NCBI GenBank assembly: GCA_025594325.1
Contig: JANHCV010000001.1
Span: forward strand, 3,038,001-3,102,000
Direction: 5' to 3'
Source: Blastocladiella emersonii ATCC 22665
Lineage: Eukaryota; Blastocladiomycota; Blastocladiomycetes; Blastocladiales; Blastocladiaceae
Length of the DNA: 64,000 nt
Shown: piece by piece, positions 42,663 to 53,635 of the stretch
Layout of the letters: the number at the start of each line of letters is the position of its first letter
How positions within the stretch are numbered: the stretch's first letter is position 1
Position numbers and translations under genes: made by a program
Notes under the pieces: model-generated
Told to the model about the DNA's origin: nothing
The model's input: the letters and a program-made list of their open reading frames with translations, nothing else
Database searches by the model: none

Positions 42663-45600
42663 ATGAACCACGCCCCAGGCGCGCCCTTCGGTGCCCGCCA
42701 CGGCGCTGCGCCGCCCCAAGGGGCGCCCGGGTCCGCCGCGCCCGACAACGACAACGACGCGCACTCCATGTCCGACGGCGAGATCCGCGAGGAGGACGAC
42801 AACTTTGAGCGGCCCGGCGCCTTCTCGTCTCGGTGCGTGCGCCCTATCGCTCTCGCACGCGTTCGGGGCGAGCGTGCTAACGCCGCTGCGCTCCCGCTGT
42901 AGCTTTGGCGGCCGACATGGGGGCCCGCTGCGTCCCGGCCGACTCGGCCCACTACCGCCAAGCAACGGCCGCCGTGGCCGACGCGAGCGCGAACGCGACC
43001 GTGACCGCGATAGGGACCGGGATCGCGACCGAGACCGCGACCGGATGCGTCGCCCCGGCGGCCCCAAGTCGCTCGGCCCCGGCCCCGGCCCGCCGCCCAG
43101 CTTCCACACGGCCTCGCCCAACTTCCCCGGCCCGTCGCACCATCCCGATCCGCTCCTGTCGCCCGGCGCCGTGCCCGACTTCCGCGATCGCCCCGACTGG
43201 GACCGCGACCGCGGCGGGCGTGACCGCGACCGGGGGATGGGGCCCGCGCCCGGCTCGCAGACGTCGTACCGTGACCACCGCGACCGCCTCGACCAGCGCA
43301 TCGGCGGGCCCAGCATCTTCCCGCCCGGTCCCGCCGCCGTGGGCACCATCCCGCTCGGGCCCAGCGTCTTTGACAACTTTGTCGACCCGCGCGGCGAGCG
43401 GCCCGGCCGCGACCGCCCCTCGCGCCGCCGAGACTCGCGCGGCGCGCCCGACGCTCCGCCCGGCCGTCGCACCAACCACGCCGGTCCCGCGGGCTCTACC
43501 GCCGCCAAGTCCTCACTGTACGACGTCATGACCCTTCCTCCTGCCCCGCACGCGTCCTCGGCGACAGCATCTTCCGCCGCGGCCTCGGCGCTCTTTGCGC
43601 GCGTCGGCGGCCCGCCCGCACCCGGCCAGCCGCTCTCCGCGCCACCACCGTCCGCCATGGCCGACTCGTACGTACCCGGTCCGCGCAACGGCCGTGACTG
43701 GGACGGCGACCGCGATCGACCTCGCGACTCGGACCGCCGGAGAGACCGCGACCGTGACCGCCGGCGTGACGCTCCCCCGCAAGATCGCGAGCGGGAACGG
43801 GAACGCGAGCGCGGCGAGATCCTCACCTCGCCCGACAGCATATCCGTCGACACCGACCTGCCGCGACCGTCTCCACCGCCGCTGCGTCGGCAACAACAAC
43901 CCCATCCCGATCGCCCACTTGACCAGCCCCAGCGGCCTCGGAGGCCCGAGCCCGCCGATGCACCCGCGCCGCCGCTACCCTTGGCCAGCACGATGCCGCC
44001 CGCCGTCAACGGTGTCGACCACCGCGACCGCTCCGCGCGCAGCAGCCCGCGCAGCACGGGCACCACCGGTACCCGCTCCCCGCCGCTCCCGCCACGACCC
44101 GCGCGTCCCCTCGTCGACTCGTACGTGCCGGGCCCGCCACCGCCCGCGCCGAGTGGCATGGATCCAGCGGCAGGCCAGCGGCAACCACCGCCTCCACCGC
44201 CACCCGCGCCTCGCGACTTTGCCCTTCGCCGTGGTCGCTCCCGCTCGCGCTCCCTGTCCGCCTCGCGCTCCAGGTCTCGCTCCCGCTCGCGCTCGCTGCG
44301 GTCCCTGTCCCGATCGCGCTCCCAGTCGCTGTCGCGGTCCCGGTCACGCTCTCGGTCGCGCTCGCGCTCCAACTCGCGGTCCCGCTCCTGGTCCCGCTCG
44401 CTGTCGCCACCCGGCGGCCCCGACGGCGGTTTCTCGAGCCGCTACGGCAACGGCCCCTTTGACTCGCGTCTCGGCTCGCCGCCCGGCCACCAGGGCAGTA
44501 TGCGCCGCAGCGGCCGGTCGCGCCGCCGCGGCGGGCGCAAGCACCGCGACTCGCTGATCGGCATGAGCAGCGGCGGGCCCGACGTCTACTACGGCTCGTC
44601 CGGGACCCTTCGGTCCGGGTCGGGCTCGATGCCGCCCGGCCCCGGCGGGAACAACGACTGGGACCGCGGCCGCGACACGGACCGCAGCTACCAGCCGCGC
44701 AACTGGTCGCGGTCGCCCCCGCCGCCGCAGTACAGCGACCGCTACGGCCGGTCCGGTGGCCCCGACGGCATGGATTACCACAACAGCAACGCCATGCACC
44801 AGGGCGGCTCCCACCTACCACCCGGCGGCAGCGGCGGGCGCCGGCGCCGCCGCAACTCGAACCGCATGCGCGGCCGGTCCCGCTCGCCGCCGCACCTCGG
44901 GCTCCCGCTCCGCCCGCCAGTCGCCGGGCCCGGCGCCGGCGTCCCGCACAACGGCAGCAGCTCGCACTCGCACTCGTACCAGCCCAGCCCCGAGGGCGGC
45001 GAGTGGGGCGCACCGCGCGGCGGGCCCGGCGGGCCGCCTCCGAGCGGGTACCAGTCGTACCTTCCCTCGTCGTCGTCGAGCGGGATGCCCCTCCCGCGCC
45101 GCGCGCCAGAGCGCAGCTACCGCCGGTCCCGCAGCCGATCGCTCTCCCGTGGCCGCCGCGGCGGGCCACGCGCGCGGGGCTCGCACTCGCGGTCGCGGTC
45201 TCGTTCCCGCTCCAGGTCGCGTCCGCTGTCCCGGTCGGCCAGCCGGTCCCAGTCCCGCTCGTGCTCGCGATCCATGTCGCGCACCCGGTCGCACTCGCGG
45301 TCGCGGTCTCGCTCACGGTCCCGCTCGCGGTCGCGGTCCATTTCGCCCGGCGGCATGTACCACCAGCACCAGAACCAGCACCCACACCCGCGGCGGCGGT
45401 TCGGCCGGTCGCCCAGTCCAGGAGCGCTCCGGCACGGCAGCGGGCCGCGCGGACCTCGCGGCGCCCGCGACACGCCGCCCGTGCACCACCAGCAGCACCA
45501 GCAGCAGCAGCACCCGTCGTCGTCTTCGTCGCGCCGGCCGCCGCACCCGCACCACCTGCACCCGCACCACGCGCGGCACGACGGGAGCACCACGGCGAGC

Positions 45601-45963
45601 GCGACACCAGCGTCCGTCAATGTGCTCGGGACGCCGCCGCCCGCACCACCGATTGCAGGCGGAGCCGCCGCTGCCGCAGCAGGAACAGGCAACGCTCCCG
45701 CCGCTCCATCGGCGCCGCACCTCGTGACGGCGCGGTGGAGCAGCTGGTGCCACAACGCGGGCGAGGTGGAGCTGGTGCGTGCGCGGGCCGAGTCGCGGGC
45801 CGCGATGCACGCGTGGATGCGTGTGCGCACCGAGGCCGACGCGGCGGCGCGCCGGCTGTTCCCGATGCAGGCCGAGATGGCGCGCGTCACGGCGCTTGGC
45901 GCCCTGTACGCGGCGCTCGGCAGCGCGACGGGCGCGCTCGGGCCGGGGGATGGGCCCGTGTAG
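42663..45963 (+). CDS. long RD/RS-repeat protein, probably RNA-processing related
   Basis: Exons 42663-42832 and 42903-45963 (70-nt intron) give 1,076 residues. After MSDGEIREEDDNFERP comes a run of Arg-Asp dipeptides (RERERDRDRDRDRDRDRDR, about residues 78-97). Two large RS domains follow (about 515-575 and 815-895). Between them are Pro/Gly/Tyr-rich segments with two copies of DSYVPGP. The C-terminal 80 residues form a different, helical unit (RWSSWCHNAGEVELVRARAES...). RS and RD tracts are typical of splicing and mRNA-processing proteins and are phosphorylated by SR kinases; no RRM is visible, so the exact role is unknown. The frame jump at the intron is supported by FGGRHGGPLRPGRLG continuing the Gly/Arg-rich style. 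Confidence 0.75.
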
Positions 45964-46069
45964 CGCCGAGGATATGGATGCGAGGAGGATGTTGGTGACG
46001 ACTGAACGAACATGTTATTATACCTAGAAGAAGCAAAATGGAGGGAGGGAGAAGGGTGCTGCGAGGGTT

Positions 46070-46580
46070 TTACAGGTCGGGCTCGGCGACAAACTCGTAC
46101 TTGCCGTCCTTGATGGCCTGCTCGAAGGTGGCCATCATGTGGTCGGACATGTTGACGATGGTGTCGAGGGCCTTGCGCAGCACCTCGGCCGGCGTCGTGC
46201 CCTCGACCGTCTCGATGCGGAAGTGGATCTCGTCCTCTGCTGGGTGCGGCACCGAGTAGCCGCAGAAGGTCACCTCGGGGCTACAGACGCTGATGTTAGT
46301 TTTCAGGGTATGGAGGGCGAAGCGGGGTGCGAGCCGTACAAGCGCGACATGATGTAGCGGAGAATGCCGCCCATGGTGTGGTCCTCCTCCTTGATGGCAA
46401 ACGTGCAGCACGTGTCGCTGCTGGCCTCGTCGCCCTCAATCGGGATCTAGAGCCGGCGACCATGTCGCGTCAGTCGTCGGCCGTGGGTCGCGGTGTGTCA
46501 TGGGGCTTCGGAGTACTCACAATCGACATGCGCTGCACAAAGTCGGTCTGCGCGACCTCGACGTCCATGTTGTCGGCCAT
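46070..46580 (-). CDS. RPC19: RNA polymerase I and III subunit AC19
   Basis: A shared subunit of RNA polymerases I and III that pairs with AC40, equivalent to the Rpb11 half of the alpha-like dimer. Exons 46521-46580, 46340-46446 and 46070-46280 give 125 residues, near the yeast size. The Rpb11 signature is clear: CCTFAIKEEDHTMGGILRYIM, then PEVTFCGYSVPHPAEDEIHFR and IETVEGTTPAEVLRKAL. Introns are 74 and 59 nt. The second junction reads SRFPEVTF where other species have a different residue before Pro, so this donor (TT|GTACGG) fits but is the least certain part. Divergent from YOP1. Confidence 0.93.
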
Positions 46581-46852
46581 GATGCTCTTTGGTTCGATGC
46601 GTCAAGTTACGTGGCAAACCGAGTCAACGGCGTCGGGGTACGGTGCTCACAGAGGGGTGAAACGACGCTCGGAATCGACGAGCAGCGCGGGGAGAGCGAA
46701 AATGCGTCGTCAGCCACGGTCAGGTGATGAGTTGCCGAGCGCGACGCGACGCGCGAACGGGGACCGCGGCGGCGCTGTGCCACCCCCCTTGCCCTTTTGC
46801 CCAGCTCGCTCTCTCCCGACCCGATCCGCATCCCTCTTGCGTAACCGTTAAC
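46581..46852. promoter_or_regulatory. bidirectional promoter region (RPC19 / YOP1)
   Basis: 272 bp between divergent start codons. A CT-rich leader precedes the YOP1 ATG. Confidence 0.55.
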
Positions 46853-47631
46853 ATGGAGCAGTTCAACCAGGTCAAGGGTATGCCGCGGCGGCGAGCTCGC
46901 GCAGGCAACCGCTGACCCCCGCGCGTGCGCGTCCCGCCGTGTAGCCACCCTCGATCGCGAGCTGTCGCGGTTCCCCGTCGCCGTCGAGCTCGAGAAGCGC
47001 TCGGGCGTGCCCAAGGCGTACATGGCCGCGGGCGGCGCCGGCGTCCTCACGCTCATGATTTTCTTCAACATCGCGGGCCAGCTGCTCACGAACATGGTCG
47101 GATTCCTCTACCCCGCCTACGCGTCGTTCCGGAGCATCGAGAGCCCGGGCAAGACCGACGACACCCAGTGGCTCACGTACTGGGTCGTCTATGCCTTCTT
47201 CTCCATCATGTGCGTGTTCCGGCGTGAGTGCGATGATCCGTGGCGGAGGCTGACCTTTGAGCGCGTCGTGTCTAGCGAGTACTTTGCCGACATCCTCATC
47301 TACTGGCTGCCCATGTACTACACGATCAAGGCCGCCTTCCTGCTCTGGCTGTACCTCCCCTACTTCCGCGTACGTTCCTCGGCCACCGAGTGCGCGACGG
47401 AGCGCTCGCTGACGCGCGTGGCGAACGTGTAGGGCGCCGACCGTGTCTACTCTGGCACCATCCGGCCGTTCCTCCTCGGTATGCACTCATGAGACGCACC
47501 ATGCCGCGCTGGACTCAATCTAACCGCACCATCGCACCCGTGTAGCCAACGAGAGCAAGATCGACGCGGGCATCGCGGCCGCCAAGAAGGCTGCGGCCAC
47601 GGTCGCAGGTGACGCGCTCAAGAAGGACTAA
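46853..47631 (+). CDS. YOP1: ER-shaping protein Yop1 (DP1/TB2/HVA22 family)
   Basis: A hairpin membrane protein that, with reticulons, bends tubular ER. Five exons (46853-46877, 46945-47209, 47276-47369, 47433-47478, 47546-47631) give 171 residues. The family core is intact: FFNIAGQLLTNMVGFLYPAY, ASFRSIESPGKTDDTQWLTYW, then ADILIYWLPMYYTIKAAFLLW, LYLPYFRGADRVYSG and TIRPFLLANESKIDAG. Exons 2 and 3 are also open if read straight through, but that would insert about 22 residues into the conserved core; splicing GTGCGT (47210) to CTAG (47275) gives the family sequence SIIEYFADILIYW. The tail is Lys/Ala-rich and ends ALKKD. Confidence 0.93.
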
Positions 47632-47892
47632 ACTCCCTGCCCTCACCCTGCTGTCGTTCCTGGCTAAACATATTTTTTCTACTGCCACGTTTTCGCTCTC
47701 TCTTTCTGTGCCCGCCAGGCCCAGCTTGTTGAGCCGTGGGAATCGAAGGTTGCGTTCGGCGGCACGATGCACTCGCTGTCTCGCTCGCCGCTCGCTCCCT
47801 AGCCGCGGCTGCCCTTTCGACGGCTCTCGCTCCCCGTTCCCTAGGCGCCACTTTACCGTCCACACACCCCACACTCTAAGCAACGGATTCAC

Positions 47893-48823
47893 ATGAACAA
47901 CATGAACGGTGTGCCGCAGCTGAATCAGCAGTATGAGATGACGGCGTACCTTCGGTACGGGCCCATCGCTCTCGCTCCGCATCCAAGTTTGGACGAGTTC
48001 GCCCCACGTCCGAGCTTGGGCGAGTTCGCTCCCGCAGCTGCAATGGACGGGCGAGGACGCTCACGCTGTCGATCCACCCGACTGCCCGTAGCGACCGGTT
48101 CAACGCCGTCGACGTGAACCGCGACGGCAAGATCTCGGCTGACGAGCTTCAACAGGCACTCGCCCTGCTCGGCTACACCACCTTCAACCCCGAGTGTGTC
48201 CGTCTAATGGTGCGTGGCTCGTCAGCGCGCGTTGGTGTGGCGCCGACACTGGTCCTGTCGGTCCTGTCGCTCATCCTGACACTGACCTGGTCTCTTCCCG
48301 CATTCTAGATCAGTCTCCACGACTTTGACCAGTCTGGTACCATCGACCTCAACGAGTTCCTATCGTTGTGGCGGTATGTGACGGACTGGCACCGCCTGTT
48401 CGCGGGTTTCGACCAGGATGGGAGCGGCACCATCGACTGCTCTGAGCTCCACCAGGCGCTGATCCGCTTCGGGTACGGTCATCGTGGGACCCGTTTCATC
48501 GCCTCCGGCTTCGACCCTAACCATCGTCGCACGCCGGTCTAGCTTCAACCTCACACCCGAGCTCATCCAGCTCCTCGTGCGCAAGTACGACCGCTACGGG
48601 ACCAACACCATGACTTTTGACTCCTTCATCCAGTGCTGCGTCACGCTGCAGGGCCTCACGCGCTCGTTTCGCCAGTTCGACACGACCGGGGTACGCGCAC
48701 GCCTCTCTATATGAGTGTGTCGACCCGCCGCTGACTGACACTCGCTCTCCACGCTCGTAGACGGGCGTGATTCAGATCTCGTACCACGACTTCCTCAAAC
48801 TTGTCATGACGCAGAACCTGTGA
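47893..48823 (+). CDS. penta-EF-hand calcium-binding protein (ALG-2/sorcin type)
   Basis: Modelled exons 47893-47954, 48092-48209, 48309-48472, 48543-48690 and 48761-48823 give 184 residues. EF1 contains DVNRDGKISADEL, EF2 DFDQSGTIDLNEF and EF3 DQDGSGTIDCSEL; each has acidic residues at loop positions 1, 3 and 12. EF4 (DRYGTNTMTFDSF) and EF5 are degenerate, as usual in this family, where EF5 dimerises. In yeast and Cryptococcus such Pef1-type proteins act in budding and stress and bind membranes in a calcium-dependent way. The first junction is uncertain: donors at 47931 and 47955 both give phase 2, the intron would be unusually long (137-161 nt), and the usual Pro/Gly/Tyr-rich N-terminus is nearly missing. 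Confidence 0.85.
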
Positions 48824-49206
48824 CGAAGAACGGCGCCCTGATTTGTCCTCTGTATATCCTCCCCGCCCGCGCAGCGCCGCGCGCACGTGCTCCTCCCTGC
48901 CTGTCCGCGTCATTCATTCAGTGTTTTGCCTCGTCCCTTGTGCGTCATAAGCCCACAGAGCCCTCGTTTGGAACGGGCACGCGAACCGTGCGCCACCCGA
49001 TGCCCATAACTGAGACCGCTCCCTCGTGAACACGAGCGGGTGGCCGCGGCACACCCGGGGGCGGTCGCAGATCCCTGATGCCAAGCGCCCAACTAACCCT
49101 CGTGTCGTGCGAGGGTATAAAGCGTTGCGGCGCCGTCTTTTCTCTCGCGTGAGCCGCTGAAAGACCATCTCAGCAGCTGGAAGTCACCATCATCATCACC
49201 ACCATC
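48824..49206. other. intergenic region with promoter of the hydrolase gene
   Basis: 383 bp. It holds the 3' UTR of the EF-hand gene and a promoter ending in a leader with CATCATCATCACCACCATC directly before ATG. Confidence 0.5.
49116..49122 (+). promoter_or_regulatory. TATA box of the hydrolase gene
   Basis: TATAAAG lies about 90 nt before the start codon at 49207, in an otherwise GC-rich region. Clear TATA boxes are rare in this window. Confidence 0.6.
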
Positions 49207-51324
49207 ATGCCGCCGCAGCACGACACGTCCTCGCTCGCGCTCGACCTGACCGCGGATCCCGTGCAGATCGAGGACTGCGACGGCGCTACCGGCCTCGGCA
49301 CCGATCCTGCTGCGGCGACCGCATGGCTCGACGACATGTGCTGCAACGACCTCGAGTGCCTGATCCACGACCACGTCCGCCGTCTCGAGACAATCCTGGA
49401 AGAAGGCGACGACGACGGCGCCGCGCAGTCGCCGCTGCCGACGGCGGGCGCCAACGAACCCATGGCCGGCGCCTGGGTCTCGTTCCCCGACGACGCCGAC
49501 CCGCTCGCCATCGAAGACGAGACCACGGACCGGTCGGCGGCCACGGCCACCGAGACGGAGTCGGAACTTCTCCGCATCCTGCGCCTCAACAAGGAGCACA
49601 AGGCGCCGATGTCGACCGTCCAGGCCCTCGTCTTCCTCGCGTTCCAGGGCCTGCTCAAGCTCCCGACCATCACGCGCGCGCTGCTGACCGGCCGCGAGCG
49701 CGCGAACCGCAACCTCATCACAGACCTCGCAATCCGCGCCGTGCGCCACTCGATCTGGACCATGCACATCCGGCACACGCGCCGCGCCATGGACGCGTTC
49801 GCCACGTTCGGGAGTGGTCCCATCACGCGCCTGCTGATGTGCGGCACCGAGGTGAGCGAGGTCCAGTGGTCGACGCGGCTGCGCGTGCCAACGGAGGCGC
49901 CCATCGAGTCCGCCGTGTCGTTTGGCAGTGACAGCGCCCCGCACCTCACGCTCACGACGACGTTGCTCGACCAGTTCCCGCGCACCGAGGCCGAGCGCGA
50001 ATTCCGCGGCCGCGCCGACTGGGTCGTCCCGCCCACCATCGACAGCGACCGCGTCGTCATGTTCGTGCATGGCGGCGCGTATCTTTTCGGCAGCAAGGAG
50101 GCCTACACGCCGATTGTCGCGCAGCTCGCCCAGCTTCTCAAGCGTCGGTTCTTCAACGTGTACGTCGTCGCCGTCACCCGTCCGATCAAATCTGCGTGCT
50201 GACCACGCCTTCCATCACGCCCTCCATCAGTGAATACCGCCTGTCGCCCGAGGCTGTGTTTCCAGACGCTCTCCACGACGCTGCGTCAGCCTACCTCTAC
50301 CTCACCCAGGTCGAGGGGATCCCCGCTTCCCGAATAATCCTCATGGGCGACTCGGCCGGCGGCAATTTGATCATGTCCCTCGTCGTCTTCCTTCGCATCC
50401 ACGGATTCCCGACGCCCGCAGCTGCTGTCGGCCCTCTCGCCGTGGACCGACATGGTCATGGACTTTCCGAGCATGCGCGAGGAAATCCCCGACGTGCTCA
50501 TATACCCGCCCGAGTCGCAACTCGGCAGCGATACCCCGCACCCCTGTCACTGCTACGTCGGCCGCGAGGTCCATGGCGCTGACGAAGCGATGCGCCTGTC
50601 GGCGACACACCCCATGATCTCGCCCAACAAGGACATGGGCGACCCCAGCTCGCCGTGGCCGCCCGTGTACATGACGACGGGCACCGACGAGAAGCTGCTC
50701 GACGAGAACGTGCTGTTTGCGTCGCACATGGCGCGCCTCGTCGACCGCAGCCGCGCGACGGTCCTCGTTCACGACGTCTTCACCGAGCAGCCGCACGTCT
50801 TCCCCATCGTCGCGATCGGCCACCCGGACACGCAGCGCGTGCACCAGCGGCTCGCGTCGTTTGTGCGCGAGATCGCCGACGTGCAGTCCTCGCGGCCGCC
50901 GTATCGCGTCGAGGTGTCGCTGTACTCGAACGGCAAGCTCGTCTCGCGCGACGCCGCCAAGATCTGGGGCCCGCGGTGGGCGGGCATCGCGTCGACCCAC
51001 AACCTAGTGTGCACGCCCAACTACGTGCGCGCGTCCGCTGGACTCGTCCTGTCCGAACCACCAAGCCTCGATGCGTCGTCCGTGGCCATGGCCGCGGCCG
51101 CCGCGGTCACGACAACCAAGTCCCCGCCAGCGATGGCCGAGGCCGATCCGTCGGCCACCGACGCGGTTCCCGTCGCCATGGACGACATGCAGCGCATGAC
51201 GCGGCTCCAGCGTCGCTCGGTCGCGGATATCAAGAAGGCCGTTGCGTCTGTCCAGCGTACCTCGTCTTTTTTGGTCGCGCAGCGCCGCGCTTCTCAGTCG
51301 GAGACGGCGGCCACCATGGCGTAG
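49207..51324 (+). CDS. alpha/beta-hydrolase (GDXG lipase/esterase type) with a one-base frameshift
   Basis: Exon 1 (49207-50159) and exon 2 from 50231 joined by a 71-nt intron restore VEYRLSPEA. The family marks are the oxyanion motif HGG in MFVHGGAYLFG, the nucleophile GDSAGG (ILMGDSAGGNLIMSL) and a candidate catalytic His in EQPHVF. The reading frame then breaks. PTPAAAVG (ending about 50432) must be followed by LSPWTDMVMDFPS, which lies one base further on. The fault is at the CCC of GGCCCTCTCG (50430-50439), where one C is surplus. The second part then runs cleanly to 51324. The whole would be about 670 residues with an acidic N-terminal region and Ala/Thr-rich tail. It could be a fresh pseudogene or a sequencing error in a C run. 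Such hydrolases cleave esters, sterol acetates or lipids; the substrate is unknown. Confidence 0.75.
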
Positions 51325-52140
51325 AGCTAGGACTAGAAAAATGGGAGCAATATAGAGCTATGTTGTAATAGAGAATCCTCATGGTGTCCATCGAGTTCGG
51401 AAGCTGCTGACCTCGCTGGCCAGCGACTGCAACGCGAGGATTGGAGTCGTTTGTAAAGAAAACCAGCTGGACCTACTGACCCCTCAATGTTCATGCAATA
51501 AGCCCCCAAATTCATGGGATTATGTCGAGTAACACGCGGAGCTGCGGAGGCTCGTCGGCGATGGTCGCGAGCACGCGTCGATGGCTGCCGGGCCGCCGAA
51601 ATACAGAAGCTAACTCACCCATCGCTGTAGCGCCCGTAAATAAGCCTATAAAATTATTTCTCTGCTCTAAAATAGCTCATTATGTATATCAAGTACATTT
51701 GCGCAAAATGAGCACGGTCAGCAATAGTCGTCAATTCAAGAAGCTAAGTCTTAAGTGCGTTTTTCGTCCGAGCGACCAAACCGAAAGTTTTTTTCATCTT
51801 TGCACGGTCGGACAACTTCTCGACGCCCCGACACTTCGACTCCAAGATTTTTGCAGTTCTGGGGTCCCTGATGGTCCCTGATCATGATCCCATGCTCAGA
51901 AAAAATATTTTAGTGCATGTTGAATTTACACGTCTAAGGCTCGTCACGTGATATGAACTTCGAGGCGAGCGAGCGAGCAGGGTGGCGAAGCAGGTGGCGA
52001 AGCGCGACGCGTCGCTTGTCCTACGCTCACCCATGCTCGCCTTGAACGCCTCGGGAGCCGGTTGCACCAGGTCAAGCGGGTCAAGCAGGGTACGATTTCA
52101 CAAAGTCTATTGGCGACGAATCAAGGCGAGAAACGAGCGA
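51325..52140. other. 816-bp AT-richer intergenic region
   Basis: Clearly more A/T-rich than its surroundings (for example AATAAGCCTATAAAATTATT near 51633), with no coherent ORF. It holds the hydrolase 3' UTR and the DRE2 3' end. TCACGTGATAT at 51944-51954 shares its core with the repeat at 26322. I see no RNA gene. Confidence 0.5.
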
Positions 52141-53357
52141 TTAGAAGTCGATATCGTCGTTCATCATGTTGCCGGCGAGGACCACCTGCTCTCCCGGCTT
52201 GAAGGCGGGCATGCCGAGGTACGGGCAGCTCGCGCAACGGAACGCATCGCCGAGGTAGCACTACAGGGTCGGGCACAGATAGTCAGCACGGGCACGGCGG
52301 TATGATGCAGCGCAACGATGCCGTACGTTGCCACAAGACGACTTGACCGTGGGCGGGACGACGTTGGTGATGGGGTGCTCGTTAATGTCGTCGATGAGGA
52401 CGGGCTTTGACGCGGCCTCGGCCGCCTCGGCCGCCTCCATCTCGGCGCGGCCACAGGAGCAGTTCTTGCACGCCTTGCGCTTGGTCTCACAGTTGCTCGG
52501 ACCTAGAGGAAACGCAATTCGGGTCAGCCGTCAATCAAGAGTTTCAGGCGGCGAGACTCTTCACGCACGCGACAGGAGCTCGGGCGCCGGCTTGGCGAGG
52601 TCGTCCTCGTCCAGCAGGTCGTCCTCGTTGATCACGTCAGCGTCGTCCTGGGCAGTAGTCCACAGTGCGACCTTGTCGACGACGGGTGCTGCGGGCGCGG
52701 CGGCCGGCTTGCGCTTGCGGAAAGACAGCGGCAGGGCGGCCATGGCGCCGACCTCGTACGACGGCTTCTCGGCCGTGGCCTCGAGGAGCACGAGCTGCTT
52801 GGCGAGGGACGTCGTCTGCGCGGCCGGGACACCCCACTGGGCGAGGACACGCTCGGCCTCCTCGGTCGAGAGCGGCGTGGGCGTGGACGAGGCGTTGACG
52901 AAACCGCTCAGCTTGAGGTGCGACACCAGCTGCGAGACGGAGCGGACACCCTCGATGGGGAACGCACCCTCGCCCGCAAAGGCAATCTCACGCACGTGGA
53001 GGCGGCCGCCGGGCTTGAGCGCCTGCAGCAGCTTGCCGAGCGTCGCCGTCGGGTGCGGCACGACGCTGCTCGCGTAGCCCGTCACCACGTCCGTGTAGGT
53101 CGCCGCCTTGAGGGTGACTAGAGCGGCGCGCGGGCGCGCGGGCGGTCAGCGAGGCTCTGAGCACACGTGCGAGGTGTATCGGAGAGCATACTGGTCGGGA
53201 TGCGGTCAAGCTGCTCAAAGGCAACGGAGCCGGCGCTCACGGCGGCCTTGAGGTCCTGGGCGAGGGCCTCAATGGCGCGCGGCTCGGCGAAGGCGTTGCC
53301 CACGAGGAGGACCGAGGCGTCGGCCCTGAGACCCAGCGTGCTGATTGCAGAGACCAT
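52141..53357 (-). CDS. DRE2: cytosolic Fe-S cluster assembly factor Dre2 (anamorsin)
   Basis: Dre2 with its partner Tah18 passes electrons to the cytosolic iron-sulphur assembly machinery. Four exons (53192-53357, 52569-53117, 52327-52502, 52141-52260) give 336 residues. The N-terminal methyltransferase-like fold ([38 protein letters not shown]) is followed by an acidic linker ([13 protein letters not shown]). The two Fe-S cysteine motifs are intact: [17 protein letters not shown] (C-x8-C-x2-C-x-C) and [23 protein letters not shown] (twin C-x2-C). The last intron falls within CGN|CYLGD, in phase 0, and all other junctions are phase 1. Divergent from the phosphorylase-kinase-like gene. Confidence 0.95.
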
Positions 53358-53635
53358 GGCAAGTTGATTCGTGTGCTTCGTGGTGAACTCGTCGTTGTGG
53401 GAGAGCGGGGAGGATTCGTGGCCGGTGCCGTGAAAAATTTCGATCGGCTGAGTCAGCGAGCCTCACGTGAGCGCCATTTCGGGCGCGGTCACATCAGGGG
53501 GACTGGTCACATGCCGCGGCGCGACGCGTTTCTTCCGCCAGTCGCTCGGACCTCGTCGACCTTGGCCGCTCTCCTCCCGCTAGCTACGCTCTATACCCCG
53601 ACGCACACATTGCAACTTCGCACACGTAGCACACC
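53358..53635. promoter_or_regulatory. bidirectional promoter region (DRE2 / PHK-like)
   Basis: 278 bp between divergent start codons. It contains CTATACCCC near 53590 and CACGTG near 53465. The CACGTG E-box could be shared. Confidence 0.55.

Noticed and set aside
39527-42808. 1,093-codon + strand frame opposite the chitin-synthase-like gene
   Set aside because: Antisense shadow caused by high GC; the composition is Val/Arg/Glu/Gly-rich without any recognisable domain.
47210-47275. Reading Yop1 straight through without this intron
   Set aside because: The frame is open, but it would add about 22 residues inside the most conserved membrane segment; splicing restores the family sequence.
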